A DNA stretch of 64,000 nt from Asanoa ishikariensis (lineage in GTDB: Bacteria > Actinomycetota > Actinomycetes > Mycobacteriales > Micromonosporaceae). The notes under the pieces are model-generated. The model saw nothing but the letters and a program-made list of their open reading frames with translations. It did not search any database and had not been told where the DNA came from. Below, in pieces: positions 1 through 9,851 of the stretch. Position numbers and translations under genes: made by a program. Each line of letters begins with the position of its first letter. The first letter of the stretch is position 1. The stretch lies in NCBI RefSeq assembly GCF_900107455.1, contig NZ_FNQB01000001.1, positions 806,001 to 870,000 of the forward strand. Direction: 5' to 3'.

Positions 1-891
1 GACAGCCGGGACCTCTTTGGGGAGGTCGGCGTCGTCGTCGAAGGCCGAACCAGGCGACCCGAGCAGCGCGGCGGCGCCACCCCGGCGCGGCTCGGACGGG
101 CCCGCGTCGAGGCCACGGCCGGGCGGCGTGAGCGGACGGTCGAGTGAGGCGAGCAGGGCGTCACGGCCGGCGCGGATCGTGTCGCGGGGTGCGCGCTGGT
201 CGGTGGAGGCGGCGGGCAGGCCGTGGCCACCGCGGGAGGGCTCGCCCCGGGACCGGCCGGGCAGCGCGTGGCCGCCGCGTTCCGGAGTGACCGGCTCCTG
301 GCCGAGCAACGGCTGCGGGCGCTCGGTGCACAGGTATTGCGCCATGTCGTCGTGCGGGGTGACGACCTGGCGGGCCCGGTCGAGGTCCCACATCGCCTGG
401 GCGGTGGCCTTGCCGGACGGCCACGTGGCGACGATCCGCCAGGTGCCGTCGTCGCGGCGGTAGGCGTCCCAGGAGATCTTCTCGCCGTCGATGCCGTGCT
501 GGGCCAGCCGGGCGTCGACCACCTCGGCCAGCGGCGCGCCCTTCTCGGACGTCTTCAGCCGGGTGCGCCGGGCGTGTTGAGCGAGCATCGCCCGCTCCTG
601 GAGCACCGGGCCCGCGTAGCGGAGCACCCGGTCGACCGGCACGCCGGCGATGCGGGCGACCTCGTCGGCGGAGTCGCCGCTGCGGATGCGGGCCTGGATG
701 TCTCGCGGGGAAAGAGATGGCGGTTGGTCGCCGAAGTGGCCGGCGCCGCTGACCGCTGCGGAGGCCGGGTCGCCATGCAGGACGCCGTTGATCCGCTCAT
801 CGAGCGGCAGCGCCAAGAGACGGCCCACCTCGTCGGCGAGCACCATTGCCTGGCCGTCCTCGGAGAGGGCGACGAAGCGTACTGGTCGCAT
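1..891 (-). CDS. sepH: Septation protein SepH (C-terminus cut by window edge)
   Basis: The frame runs open from the ATG at 891 to the left edge, giving 297 codons without a stop. The N-terminus (MRPVRFVALSEDG) and the following LVLADEVGRLLALPLDE-like stretch match the DUF3071/SepH family of actinobacterial FtsZ-interacting division proteins. A helix-turn-helix-like segment lies around residues 65-95 (DIQARIRSGDSADEVARIAG). After about residue 165 the protein becomes Pro/Gly/Arg-rich and disordered, as in SepH. By family knowledge SepH stimulates FtsZ assembly at septa. The C-terminal FtsZ-binding end is probably beyond the window. The family call is firm; the symbol follows Streptomyces usage. 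Confidence 0.85.
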   Translation of the reverse strand, partial: MRPVRFVALSEDGQAMVLADEVGRLLALPLDERINGVLHGDPASAAVSGAGHFGDQPPSLSPRDIQARIRSGDSADEVARIAGVPVDRVLRYAGPVLQERAMLAQHARRTRLKTSEKGAPLAEVVDARLAQHGIDGEKISWDAYRRDDGTWRIVATWPSGKATAQAMWDLDRARQVVTPHDDMAQYLCTERPQPLLGQEPVTPERGGHALPGRSRGEPSRGGHGLPAASTDQRAPRDTIRAGRDALLASLDRPLTPPGRGLDAGPSEPRRGGAAALLGSPGSAFDDDADLPKEVPAV

Positions 892-1016
892 CGCGTTGCC
901 TCCGTCCCGCTGAGCTGGCCGACGATCCCGACCAGAGTCGGAACGCTTCCGCACACGGTAGCCCATTAGCACCCCGGCGCACTGGGAGGCACGCCGGGGT
1001 GTCGGGCGTGGAAACG

Positions 1017-2198
<1,182 letters not shown>

Positions 2199-2267
2199 TC
2201 ATACTTCCATCCCAACGAGTGCGGGGGCCGGACGGTCCCACGACAAACGGCGTGAGCCCACCCACAC

Positions 2268-3374
2268 CTACTCGGCGTGCGGAATCTGGTCCCAACCCTC
2301 GACGTCGGCGGGCTTGCGCGGCACCGGGCCGATGTATTTGGCCGACGGGCGGACCAGCCGCTGGAGCGCCTTCTGCTCCATGATGTGCGCGCTCCAGCCC
2401 GCGGTGCGGGCGCAGGTGAACATCGACGTGAACATGTGCGGCGGCACCTCGGCGAAGTCGAGCACCACGGCGGACCAGAACTCGACGTTGGTGGCCAGCA
2501 CCCGGTCGGGGCGGCGGGCCTGCAACTCGCCGAGAGCGGCCTTCTCCAGCGCCTCGGCCACCTCGAAGCGGGGTGCGCCGAGCTCCTTGGCCGTGCGCCG
2601 CAACACCCGGGCGCGCGGGTCCTCGGCCCGGTAGACCCGGTGGCCGAAGCCCATCAGCCGCTCGCCCCGGTCGAGTACGCCCTTGACGTAGCCCTCGGCG
2701 TCGCCGCTGCGCTCGACCGCTTCGATCATGCCCAGCACGCGCGAGGGAGCGCCGCCGTGCAGCGGGCCGGAGAGCGCGCCGATGCCGGAGGAGATGCAGG
2801 CCGCCGCGTCGGCGCCGGTGGAGGCGACCACCCGGCAGGTGAACGTGGAGGCGTTCATGCCGTGCTCGGCGGCCGAGATGAAGTAGGCGTCGACGGCCTT
2901 GACGTGGCGCGGGTCCGGGTCGCCCCGCCAGCGCTTCATGAACCGCTCGACGATCGTCGCGGCCTTGTCGATCTCTTTCTGCGGCACGGCCGGCAGGCCC
3001 AGCCCGCGGGCCGACTGCGCGACGAAGGACAGCGCGGTCACGGAGACCCGGGCCAGATCCTCACGGGCCTGCGCGCCGTTGATGTCGAGAAGCTGGGAAA
3101 GACCCCAGTACGGCGCGAGCATCGCCACGGCCGACTGCACGTCGACCCGGATGTCGCCGGAGTGCACCGGCACCGGGAACGGCTCGGCGGGCGGCAGCCC
3201 GGGCCCGAACCGGCCGTCGACGAGCAGGGCCCACACGTTGCCAAAGCTGACCTGACCGATCAGGTCTTCGATGTCAACCCCTCGGTAGCGCAGCGCGCCA
3301 CCTTCTTTGTCGGGCTCGGCGATGGTGGTCTCGAAGGCGACAACGCCCTCAAGTCCGGGCTTGAAGTCGGACAT
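2268..3374 (-). CDS. citA: Citrate synthase 2 (CitA type)
   Basis: 368 aa. Condenses oxaloacetate and acetyl-CoA to citrate. The three expected histidines are visible: H171 (AEHGMNAST), H206 (GPLHGGAP) and H245 (GFGHRVY). The segment that usually reads NVDF, holding the catalytic aspartate, reads NVEFW here, with Glu298. Length and the opening FKPGLEGVVAFET resemble the shorter actinobacterial CitA paralogue rather than the main GltA. It diverges from pdxH across a 153-bp gap that contains a spaced inverted repeat. The family is certain; full citrate synthase activity rests on the Glu substitution being tolerated. Confidence 0.92.
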   Translation of the reverse strand: MSDFKPGLEGVVAFETTIAEPDKEGGALRYRGVDIEDLIGQVSFGNVWALLVDGRFGPGLPPAEPFPVPVHSGDIRVDVQSAVAMLAPYWGLSQLLDINGAQAREDLARVSVTALSFVAQSARGLGLPAVPQKEIDKAATIVERFMKRWRGDPDPRHVKAVDAYFISAAEHGMNASTFTCRVVASTGADAAACISSGIGALSGPLHGGAPSRVLGMIEAVERSGDAEGYVKGVLDRGERLMGFGHRVYRAEDPRARVLRRTAKELGAPRFEVAEALEKAALGELQARRPDRVLATNVEFWSAVVLDFAEVPPHMFTSMFTCARTAGWSAHIMEQKALQRLVRPSAKYIGPVPRKPADVEGWDQIPHAE

Positions 3375-3432
3375 TTCGCCCTCCCGCCTATGCGCCTCGC
3401 AACATTCGGCGCCTTAGCCACGACTCAGGTTT

Positions 3433-3471
3433 CGTATTCGTGTCATCTTGCCTGCTGGGTCTCCGAATACG
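3433..3471. repeat. Spaced 8-bp inverted repeat between citA and pdxH
   Basis: CGTATTCG at 3433-3440 and its exact reverse complement CGAATACG at 3464-3471, with centres 31 bp apart (about three helical turns). It sits in the divergent promoter gap, so it could bind a dimeric regulator. No known operator was recognised. Confidence 0.35.
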
Positions 3472-3527
3472 CGAGCACAGCGAGCGAGTCGGAGTGCTAC
3501 CAAACATCGCATATCACCGCTTAACGC

Positions 3528-4205
3528 GTGCACGAGGATGAGGACGTGACCGGAGACACACCCGACTTGGCCAACCTGCGCCGGGACTACGCGACAGACC
3601 ACGGGCTGGACGTCGCCGATCTGGCGCCAAGCTGGCCGGAACAGTTCGACCGGTGGTTCGCCGACGCCCTGTCCGCCAGGCTGCCCGAGCCCAATGCCAT
3701 GGTGCTCTCGACCGCTGACACGGCCGGCTGGCCGAGCGCGCGGACCGTGCTGCTCAAGGGGATCGACGAGCGCGGCTTCGTGTTCTACACCAACTACGAG
3801 TCCCGCAAGGGCGGTGAGCTGCGGGCCAACCCGCATGCCGCGCTGCTCTTCCCGTGGCACCCGATGATGCGGCAGGTCGCGGTCCGCGGCGCGGTCGTCG
3901 AGGTGGACCGGGTCGAGACGGAGACCTACTTCGCCGGGCGGCCCCGACCGTCGCAGATCGCGGCCTGGGCCAGCCCGCAGTCCCGGGTGCTGCCCGACCG
4001 GGCCGCGTTGGACGAGCGCTACGCCGCCACCGCGCGGCGGTTCCCCGCTGAGTCGGCGATCCCGGCCCCGCCGCACTGGGGCGGGCTGCGCGTGGTGCCC
4101 GAGACGGTCGAGTTCTGGCAAGGCCGCGCCGGGCGGTTGCACGACCGGCTGCGTTACCGTCGGACCGAACAAGGAGAGTGGATCATCGAACGCCTGGCAC
4201 CGTGA
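3528..4205 (+). CDS. pdxH: Pyridoxamine 5'-phosphate oxidase
   Basis: 225 aa. FMN-dependent oxidase forming pyridoxal 5'-phosphate from PNP or PMP. Characteristic segments are present: PNAMVLSTAD, SARTVLLKGID, GFVFYTNYESRKG (FMN and phosphate binding), ASPQSRVL, and the C-terminal EFWQGRAGRLHDRLRY, which carries the substrate-binding Arg/His residues. The GTG start at 3528 gives a full-length protein; a GTG at 3546 is an alternative. The stop overlaps the probable start of the MFS gene, so the two are likely co-transcribed. Confidence 0.95.
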   Translation: MHEDEDVTGDTPDLANLRRDYATDHGLDVADLAPSWPEQFDRWFADALSARLPEPNAMVLSTADTAGWPSARTVLLKGIDERGFVFYTNYESRKGGELRANPHAALLFPWHPMMRQVAVRGAVVEVDRVETETYFAGRPRPSQIAAWASPQSRVLPDRAALDERYAATARRFPAESAIPAPPHWGGLRVVPETVEFWQGRAGRLHDRLRYRRTEQGEWIIERLAP

Positions 4206-5503
4206 GCGGGACCCGTCGCCGCTGGGCCATCGACCTCCGGCCCCTTGCCACCCCCAGCTATCGGCGGATGTGGATCGGGACCGCGTTCTCCAACTACGGC
4301 TACCAGTTCACCGCGGTGGCCGTGCCGGTCGAGATGTTCGCGCTGACGGGCAAATCGCTCTGGGTCGGCCTGCTGGGCATCGCTGCCCTCGTACCCCTGC
4401 TGGTCTTCGGGCTCTGGGGTGGCGCCCTGGCCGACGCGATGGACCGGCGCAGGCTGCTGGTCATCGGCTCCGTGGTGATGTGGCTGGGCACCCTGGGCTT
4501 CTTCGTCCAGTCGTTGGCCGGCTGGGCCAGCCCGTGGCTGCTGTTGGTGTTCACGGCCGTGCAGTCGTGCGCGTTCGCGGTGACCAACCCGACCCGTAGC
4601 GCGATCATCCCGCGCCTGGTGCCGGCCAACCTGGTGCCGGCGGCGAACACGCTCTCCTTCACCACTGGCGAGGCCGCGGTCGTGCTCGGCCCGCTGACCG
4701 TGGGTGTGATCCTCGCGACCTTTAACCAGAGCATCGCACTGCCCATCGCGTACGGGGCGGACGCGTTGCTGTTCACCGTCGGCCTCTGGTCGACGCTGCG
4801 CCTGCCGCCGATCCCGCCGGCCGCGCAGGCCGCCAGGGCCGGGCTCCGCAGCGTCGTGGAGGGGTTCCGCTACCTGGCCGGCGCGCCGGTGCTGCTGCTC
4901 TCGTTCGCCATCGACATCATCGCGATGACCATCGCCATGCCCCGGGCGCTGTTCCCGGAGATGGCGGACGAGCGGTTCGGCGGCGGCGCCGCGGTCGGGT
5001 TCCTGTTCAGCGCGATCGCCATCGGGTCCGTCCTCGGCGGGCTGACCTCGGGCTGGATCGGCCGGGTCCGCCGGCAGGGACTGGCGCTGGTGGGCGCCGT
5101 GGTCGCCTGGGGCGTGCTGGTCGGTCTCGCCGGCTTCGCGCACAGCCTGTGGCTGATGGTCGTGGTGCTCGCCCTGGCCGGAGCCGCCGACCTGGTCAGC
5201 GCCGTGTTCCGGCACTCGATCCTGCTGGTCTACGCGCCGGACCAGATGCGCGGGCGGCTCCAGGGCGTGATGACCGTCGTGGTCGCCGGCGGGCCGCGGC
5301 TGGGCGACCTGCGCGCCGGCGGCACCGCCGCGCTCTGGGGCGCCGGTGCCGCGTTCAGCGTCGGCGGGTTCGCGGCCGCGGGCCTGGCGATCGCCCTCGC
5401 TCTGGTCTTCCCCGCGCTGACCCGCTACCGCAGCGCGGACCCGCAGGTCGAACCGGACCCGCGGCCCGCCGCCGCGCCGGAACCGATATCGTCCGGCCCA
5501 TGA
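4202..5503 (+). CDS. MFS transporter, EntS-like
   Basis: 433 aa from the GTG at 4202, whose bases overlap the pdxH stop as GTGA. A second in-frame GTG at 4178 sits directly behind an AAGGAG sequence and cannot be excluded. About 10-12 membrane segments are apparent. After the second helix the motif GGALADAMDRRR matches the MFS cytoplasmic loop 2-3 signature. The fold resembles the EntS/MFS_3 group that exports siderophores and drugs; the substrate is not predictable. The stop overlaps the next start by ATGA, so pdxH, this gene and the epimerase form one coupled unit. Confidence 0.85.
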   Translation: MSGTRRRWAIDLRPLATPSYRRMWIGTAFSNYGYQFTAVAVPVEMFALTGKSLWVGLLGIAALVPLLVFGLWGGALADAMDRRRLLVIGSVVMWLGTLGFFVQSLAGWASPWLLLVFTAVQSCAFAVTNPTRSAIIPRLVPANLVPAANTLSFTTGEAAVVLGPLTVGVILATFNQSIALPIAYGADALLFTVGLWSTLRLPPIPPAAQAARAGLRSVVEGFRYLAGAPVLLLSFAIDIIAMTIAMPRALFPEMADERFGGGAAVGFLFSAIAIGSVLGGLTSGWIGRVRRQGLALVGAVVAWGVLVGLAGFAHSLWLMVVVLALAGAADLVSAVFRHSILLVYAPDQMRGRLQGVMTVVVAGGPRLGDLRAGGTAALWGAGAAFSVGGFAAAGLAIALALVFPALTRYRSADPQVEPDPRPAAAPEPISSGP

Positions 5504-6429
5504 GCAACCGCACCGTCCCGCCCCTTTCCGGAACACAGTGGACGATCGCCGCCCACGGCCAGGAGGCCGTCGTGGTGGAGGTCGGCGGTGGGCTGCGCGC
5601 CTACCGGGCCGACGGCGTCGACTACCTCGACGGTTACGCGCCGGACGAGCTCCCGCCGGGCAGCTCCGGCCAGGTGCTGGCGCCGTGGCCGAGCCGGATC
5701 CGGGACGGCCGCTACACGTTCGGTGGTGCGACACATCAGCTCCCGCTCACCGAGCCGGCCAAGCACAACGCGATCCACGGCCTGGTGGCGTGGCAGCGCT
5801 GGCGGCTGGTGGAGCAAACGGCGGACTCAGTCTCCATCGAGCTCGACCTGCCGGCCCAGGTCGGCTACCCCTGGCAGCTCACCCTGCGCACCCGTTACAC
5901 GCTGACCGCCGACGGGCTGCGGGTCGACCACGAGGTGACCAACATCGGCGCCGAGGCGGCACCGTTCGGGCTGGCCGCGCACCCGTACTTCCGGCTGCCC
6001 GGCACCCCCCTCGACGACCTGACGCTGACCGTGCCCGGCCGCAGCCGGGTGCTCTTCGACGCCCGCCTGCTGCCGATCGGCGCGGCCAAGGTCAACGGCG
6101 GCGACCACGACTTCACCGCGCCCCGGCGGATCGGCGCGCAGGTGCTCGACAACGCGTTCGGCGACATCGACCGGGACGCCGACGGCACCTCGTCCGTCCG
6201 CATCTCCGACGGGACCCGCACGCTGCGGGTCTGGGCCGACGAGACGTTCAAGTGGTGGGTCGTCTTCACCTCCGACACGCTGCACGGCGACCGGCAGCGC
6301 CGGGCGGTGGCGATCGAGCCGCAGACCTGCCCGCCGGACGCGTTCCGCTCGGGTCACGACGTGATCGTGATCGAGCCGGGTGCGTCTTGGTCGGCCACCT
6401 GGGGCGTGCGGGTCTCGCTGGACGGATAG
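5500..6429 (+). CDS. Aldose 1-epimerase family protein
   Basis: 309 aa. Interconverts alpha and beta anomers of aldoses (galactose mutarotase superfamily). The two active-site histidines are in HNAIHGL and AAHPYFRL, and the catalytic base is the Glu of AIEPQTCPPDAF. The ATG at 5500 overlaps the MFS stop (ATGA), indicating translational coupling. No galactose genes are adjacent, so the sugar substrate is open; the family also includes glucose-6-phosphate epimerases. Confidence 0.9.
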   Translation: MSNRTVPPLSGTQWTIAAHGQEAVVVEVGGGLRAYRADGVDYLDGYAPDELPPGSSGQVLAPWPSRIRDGRYTFGGATHQLPLTEPAKHNAIHGLVAWQRWRLVEQTADSVSIELDLPAQVGYPWQLTLRTRYTLTADGLRVDHEVTNIGAEAAPFGLAAHPYFRLPGTPLDDLTLTVPGRSRVLFDARLLPIGAAKVNGGDHDFTAPRRIGAQVLDNAFGDIDRDADGTSSVRISDGTRTLRVWADETFKWWVVFTSDTLHGDRQRRAVAIEPQTCPPDAFRSGHDVIVIEPGASWSATWGVRVSLDG

Positions 6430-6476
6430 CCCGGGCGCCCGATAGGTTGCGAGACCGGCCAGCGGGGAGGCTAGTG

Positions 6477-7085
6477 ATGGAGTTCGGCGAGGTCGTCCGC
6501 AAACGGCGGATGGTCCGCGACTACGACCCTGACCGCCCGGTGCCGGCAGCGGTGGTGGAGCGCCTGTTGCGCCACGCGACGCACGCGCCGTCGGCCGGTT
6601 TCTCGCAGGGCTGGGGCTTCTTGGTCCTCGACGAGCCCGCCGACCGCGACGCGTTCTGGTCCGCGACGACGCCACCGGGCCGGGCGCCCAGCGGCTGGCT
6701 CGAGGGCATGCGCCGGGCGCCGCTGGTCGTGGTGCCGCACTCCAACCGGTCCGCCTACCTCGACCGCTACGCGGAGCCCGACAAGGGCTGGACCGACCGC
6801 GACCCGGGCCGCTGGCCGGTGCCCTACTGGGACATCGACACCGGCATGGCGTCGCTGTTGATGCTGCTCACGGCCGTCGACGAGGGGCTGGGGGCGTGCT
6901 TCTTCGGCATTCCGGGGCAGCGCGTCGACCGCTACCGTGAGGCGTTCGGCGTGCCCGCGGAGTTCACCCCTATCGGTGCGGTGACGATCGGCTACCGGGC
7001 ACCCGATCGGCTGTCGCCGTCACTGAAAAGAGGCCGGCGTTCCGTGGATCAGGTGGTGCATCGCGGGCGCTGGTCCCAAGACTGA
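6477..7085 (+). CDS. Nitroreductase family protein
   Basis: 202 aa. FMN-dependent nitroreductase fold. The N-terminus shows the flavin-binding pattern of the family (EVVRKRRMVRDYD), then HATHAPSAGFSQGWGF, and GACFFGIPGQR near the C-terminus. The ATG at 6477 follows a GGGGAGG Shine-Dalgarno at about 7 nt; an in-frame GTG is three bases upstream. It is a separate unit 47 bp after the epimerase. The physiological electron acceptor is unknown. Confidence 0.88.
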   Translation: MEFGEVVRKRRMVRDYDPDRPVPAAVVERLLRHATHAPSAGFSQGWGFLVLDEPADRDAFWSATTPPGRAPSGWLEGMRRAPLVVVPHSNRSAYLDRYAEPDKGWTDRDPGRWPVPYWDIDTGMASLLMLLTAVDEGLGACFFGIPGQRVDRYREAFGVPAEFTPIGAVTIGYRAPDRLSPSLKRGRRSVDQVVHRGRWSQD

Positions 7086-7169
7086 CATTTGCCATGACCC
7101 TTATCGTTGCCCAGGTCGATAGGCTGAGCCAGCTGGCGGTGAGCCACCTAGCCAAGAGAGGAGCGGCGC

Positions 7170-7469
7170 GTGATCTTCAAGTCGGTGCGTGACGGCCGCC
7201 CCTACCCGGACCACAACTTGACGCTCAAGCAGTGGTCCGAGATCCCGCCGCGGCCGCTGCGGCTCGACCAGCTCATCACGACCAAGCGGGAGCTGGCCCT
7301 CGACAAGCTGCTGGCCGAGGACTCGACCTTCTACGGCGACCTCTTCCCGCACGTCGTGCAGTGGCATGGCGGCCTCTACCTCGAAGACGGCCTGCACCGT
7401 GCGCTGCGGGCCGCGCTCCAGCAGCGCAACCAGATCCACGCCCGGGTGCTGGTGCTGCCCACCGAATAA
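7170..7469 (+). CDS. Conserved small protein with ParB/sulfiredoxin-like DGxHR motif
   Basis: 99 aa from a GTG preceded by GAGGAG. The sequence (RPLRLDQLITTKRELALDKL, then GLYLEDGLHRALRAALQQ) is a compact conserved actinobacterial type. The LEDGLHRALRA stretch resembles the DGHHR loop of the ParB/Srx nucleotide-binding fold; this is my reading of the motif and no function is established. It is 10 bp before the acyl-CoA dehydrogenase and may be co-transcribed with it. Confidence 0.75.
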   Translation: MIFKSVRDGRPYPDHNLTLKQWSEIPPRPLRLDQLITTKRELALDKLLAEDSTFYGDLFPHVVQWHGGLYLEDGLHRALRAALQQRNQIHARVLVLPTE

Positions 7470-7479
7470 GGTGAGCGGC

Positions 7480-8649
7480 ATGGACCGCGTCGCCCCGCTG
7501 GAACTGCTCGACCTCGACGGAAACCTCTCGCCCGAAGACCGTGACATGCGCGCCGTGGTGCGCCGGGTCATCGACGACCGGGTCCGGCCCCACGTCGCCA
7601 CCTGGTACGAGGACGGCCGCGTGCCGGTCCGCGAGCTCGCCGCGGAGTTCGGCAAGCTCGGCCTGCTCGGCATGCACCTGACCGGCTACGGCTGCGCCGG
7701 GGCCACTGCGACCGCGTACGGCCTGGCCTGCCTGGAGCTGGAGGCCGGCGACTCGGGCGTGCGCTCACTGGTGTCCGTCCAGGGCTCGCTGGCGATGTTC
7801 GCGATCCACCGGTACGGGTCGGAGGAGCAGAAGCAGCGCTGGCTGCCACCGATGGCGGCCGGCGAGGCCATCGGCTGTTTCGGGCTGACCGAGCCCGACC
7901 ACGGCTCCGACCCGGCCGGGATGGCCACCCGGGCCCGCCGTGACGGCGGCGACTGGGTGCTCACCGGCGGCAAGATGTGGATCACCAACGCGCCGGTGGC
8001 CGACGTCGCGGTGATCTGGGCGCGCACCGACGACGGCGTCCGCGGGTTCGCCGTGCCGATGGACACGCCGGGCGTGACGGCCCGCGAGATCAAGCACAAG
8101 ATGTCGCTGCGGGCCTCCTCGACCGGCGAGATCGTGCTCGACGACGTCCGGCTGCCCGACGCGGCCCGGCTGCCCGGCGCCGAAGGGCTCAAGGCGCCGC
8201 TGTCCTGCCTGACCGAGGCGCGGTTCGGCATCGTCTGGGGTGCGCTCGGCGCGGCCCGGGACTGCCTGGAGACGGCGATCGACTACGCCTGTTCCAGGGA
8301 GCAGTTCGGTCGCCCGATCGCCGGCTTCCAGCTCACCCAGGCCAAGCTCGCCGACATGGCGCTCGAGCTCCAGAAGGGCTACCTGCTGGCGCTGCACCTG
8401 GGCGCGCTGGCCGACGCCGGCCGGCTGCGGCCCGAGCAGGTCAGCGTCGGCAAGCTCAACAACGTGCGCGAGGCGATCGCGATCGCCCGGCAGTGCCGCA
8501 CCATCCTCGGCGCCAACGGGATCAGCGCGGAGTACCCGGTCATGCGGCACGCCAACAACCTGGAAAGCGTGCTGACCTACGAAGGCACGAGCGAGGTGCA
8601 CCAGTTGGTCGTCGGCCAGAAGCTCACCGGGGTGTCGGCCTTCGTTTAG
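7480..8649 (+). CDS. Acyl-CoA dehydrogenase, glutaryl-CoA dehydrogenase-like
   Basis: 389 aa. FAD-dependent alpha,beta-dehydrogenation of acyl-CoA. Family motifs seen are [13 protein letters not shown] and KMWITNA (flavin site), [16 protein letters not shown], and [12 protein letters not shown], whose Glu is the catalytic base. The [19 protein letters not shown] region resembles glutaryl-CoA dehydrogenase, so lysine/tryptophan catabolism is the best specific guess. ATG 7480 is chosen; GTG 7471 is in frame just upstream. No electron-transfer flavoprotein genes are adjacent. Confidence 0.88.
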   Translation: MDRVAPLELLDLDGNLSPEDRDMRAVVRRVIDDRVRPHVATWYEDGRVPVRELAAEFGKLGLLGMHLTGYGCAGATATAYGLACLELEAGDSGVRSLVSVQGSLAMFAIHRYGSEEQKQRWLPPMAAGEAIGCFGLTEPDHGSDPAGMATRARRDGGDWVLTGGKMWITNAPVADVAVIWARTDDGVRGFAVPMDTPGVTAREIKHKMSLRASSTGEIVLDDVRLPDAARLPGAEGLKAPLSCLTEARFGIVWGALGAARDCLETAIDYACSREQFGRPIAGFQLTQAKLADMALELQKGYLLALHLGALADAGRLRPEQVSVGKLNNVREAIAIARQCRTILGANGISAEYPVMRHANNLESVLTYEGTSEVHQLVVGQKLTGVSAFV

Positions 8650-8700
8650 GGGTGGCGCGCATCGGGGAAACTGTTCGCAGAAGGACGGTGAGGTGGACAA

Positions 8701-9438
8701 ATGGCCAATATCGAGCCCACCCGCGAATATCCCGACGTCAACACGCGGACCGACGAACGGCAGTCGGACGATCCGGCGTGGACTGACCAGGAGCGACGGC
8801 CGCGCTGGCGCGGTCTGATCTGGTTGGCCGCGATCGTCGTCGTCCTAGTGGCCGGCGGCTTCGCACTCAAGGCGGCGGACCTGTTGCCGAACTGGCGCAA
8901 CCCGTTCGCCCAGGAGACCACCGACCGCAGCCAGCCGCCGCTGCTCAAGTCGATCCAGGACCTGAGCCGCTACGTCGCGGCCGAGGGCAACTTCCAGGTC
9001 ATCGTCGACAAGCAGACCAGCCGCGACAACATCCCGGAGTTCCTGCTCAACGAGCGCACCCTGTTCGTCGGAGTGGGCTCGGTCGAGGCCTACGTCGACT
9101 TCGGCAAGCTCGCCGAGGGTGCGATCGTGGAGTCGCTCGACGGCAAATCGGTCGAGGTCAAACTGCCCGCGCCGCAGCTCGGCGAGGTCAACCTCGACAC
9201 CGAGGGCAGCTACATCTTCGCTGAGGAGCGCGGCCTGGCCAACCGGCTCGGTGACCTGTTCAAACGGGACCCGAACCAGCAGGCGGAGGTCTACCAGCTC
9301 GCCGAAGAGAAGATCAAGGCGGCCGCGGTCGACAGCGGGCTGCAGGACCGGGCCCGCACCAACACCAAGTCGATGCTGGAGGGCATGCTCCGGTCCCTCG
9401 GCTACGAGACGATCACCATCACCTACACCGCGCCGTAG
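8701..9438 (+). CDS. DUF4230 single-pass membrane protein
   Basis: 245 aa. A charged cytoplasmic N-terminus of about 38 residues is followed by one transmembrane helix (about 39-60: LIWLAAIVVVLVAGGFAL). An extracytoplasmic domain of DUF4230 type follows, with LKSIQDLSRYVAAEGNFQVI and GVGSVEAYVDFGKL. Function is unknown. The gene ends at a perfect bidirectional terminator. It stands alone after the acyl-CoA dehydrogenase with a 51-bp gap. Confidence 0.82.
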   Translation: MANIEPTREYPDVNTRTDERQSDDPAWTDQERRPRWRGLIWLAAIVVVLVAGGFALKAADLLPNWRNPFAQETTDRSQPPLLKSIQDLSRYVAAEGNFQVIVDKQTSRDNIPEFLLNERTLFVGVGSVEAYVDFGKLAEGAIVESLDGKSVEVKLPAPQLGEVNLDTEGSYIFAEERGLANRLGDLFKRDPNQQAEVYQLAEEKIKAAAVDSGLQDRARTNTKSMLEGMLRSLGYETITITYTAP

Positions 9439-9440
9439 TA

Positions 9441-9483
9441 AAAGAGGAGGGGCCCCTGTCGACGACAGGGGCCCCTCCTCTTT
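9441..9483. terminator. Perfect bidirectional terminator hairpin
   Basis: Left arm 9441-9460 and right arm 9464-9483 are exact reverse complements (20 bp) around a 3-nt loop. The arms begin with AAAGAGG and end with CCTCTTT, so U-runs are available in both directions. It lies between convergent genes; its last T is also the first base of the pspC-like stop. Confidence 0.93.
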
Positions 9484-9686
9484 CAGGCGCGTGCGGTGTA
9501 ACGGCTCTCGTCGGGCATCAGGACCCACAGCACCATGTACACCAGCACCTGCGGGCCCGGAAGCAGGCAAGAGAGCACGAAGAGCAGGCGCATCGTGTTG
9601 GGCCGCATTCCGAAGCGGCGCGCGAGGCCGCTGCAGACACCGGCGATCCATCGGTCATCACGGGGGCGGACGAGTCTGGTGCTCAT
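9483..9686 (-). CDS. PspC-domain small membrane protein
   Basis: 67 aa. Almost the whole protein is one PspC domain (RDDRWIAGVCSGLARRFG, then a hydrophobic helix around residues 32-57 ending VLMPDE). PspC domains occur in phage-shock and envelope-stress proteins. This minimal version lacks the extra domains of larger actinobacterial PspC/histidine kinase proteins. It is convergent with DUF4230 and shares the terminator. Confidence 0.85.
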   Translation of the reverse strand: MSTRLVRPRDDRWIAGVCSGLARRFGMRPNTMRLLFVLSCLLPGPQVLVYMVLWVLMPDESRYTARA

Positions 9687-9804
9687 CGGTAAGTCCCTTT
9701 CCCTTCACTCGGTCCTGATATCAACGGTAGAAACGGACAGCCAGGCCGCCCTCCGTCCATGGGTGGATTCGGGCCACGCGCTTCCCGTAGGGAGTACCCC
9801 GATT

Positions 9805-9824
9805 GCGCGCGTATGCTCGCGCGC
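9805..9824. promoter_or_regulatory. Inverted repeat framing a -10-like hexamer upstream of sdaA
   Basis: GCGCGCG (9805-9811) and CGCGCGC (9818-9824) flank TATGCT, which fits an actinobacterial -10. It is 28 bp before the sdaA start. It could be a promoter embedded in a hairpin or operator; no -35 was recognised. Confidence 0.3.
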
Positions 9825-9851
9825 GGCGGCCGGCAGAATGGAGCACCCCCG

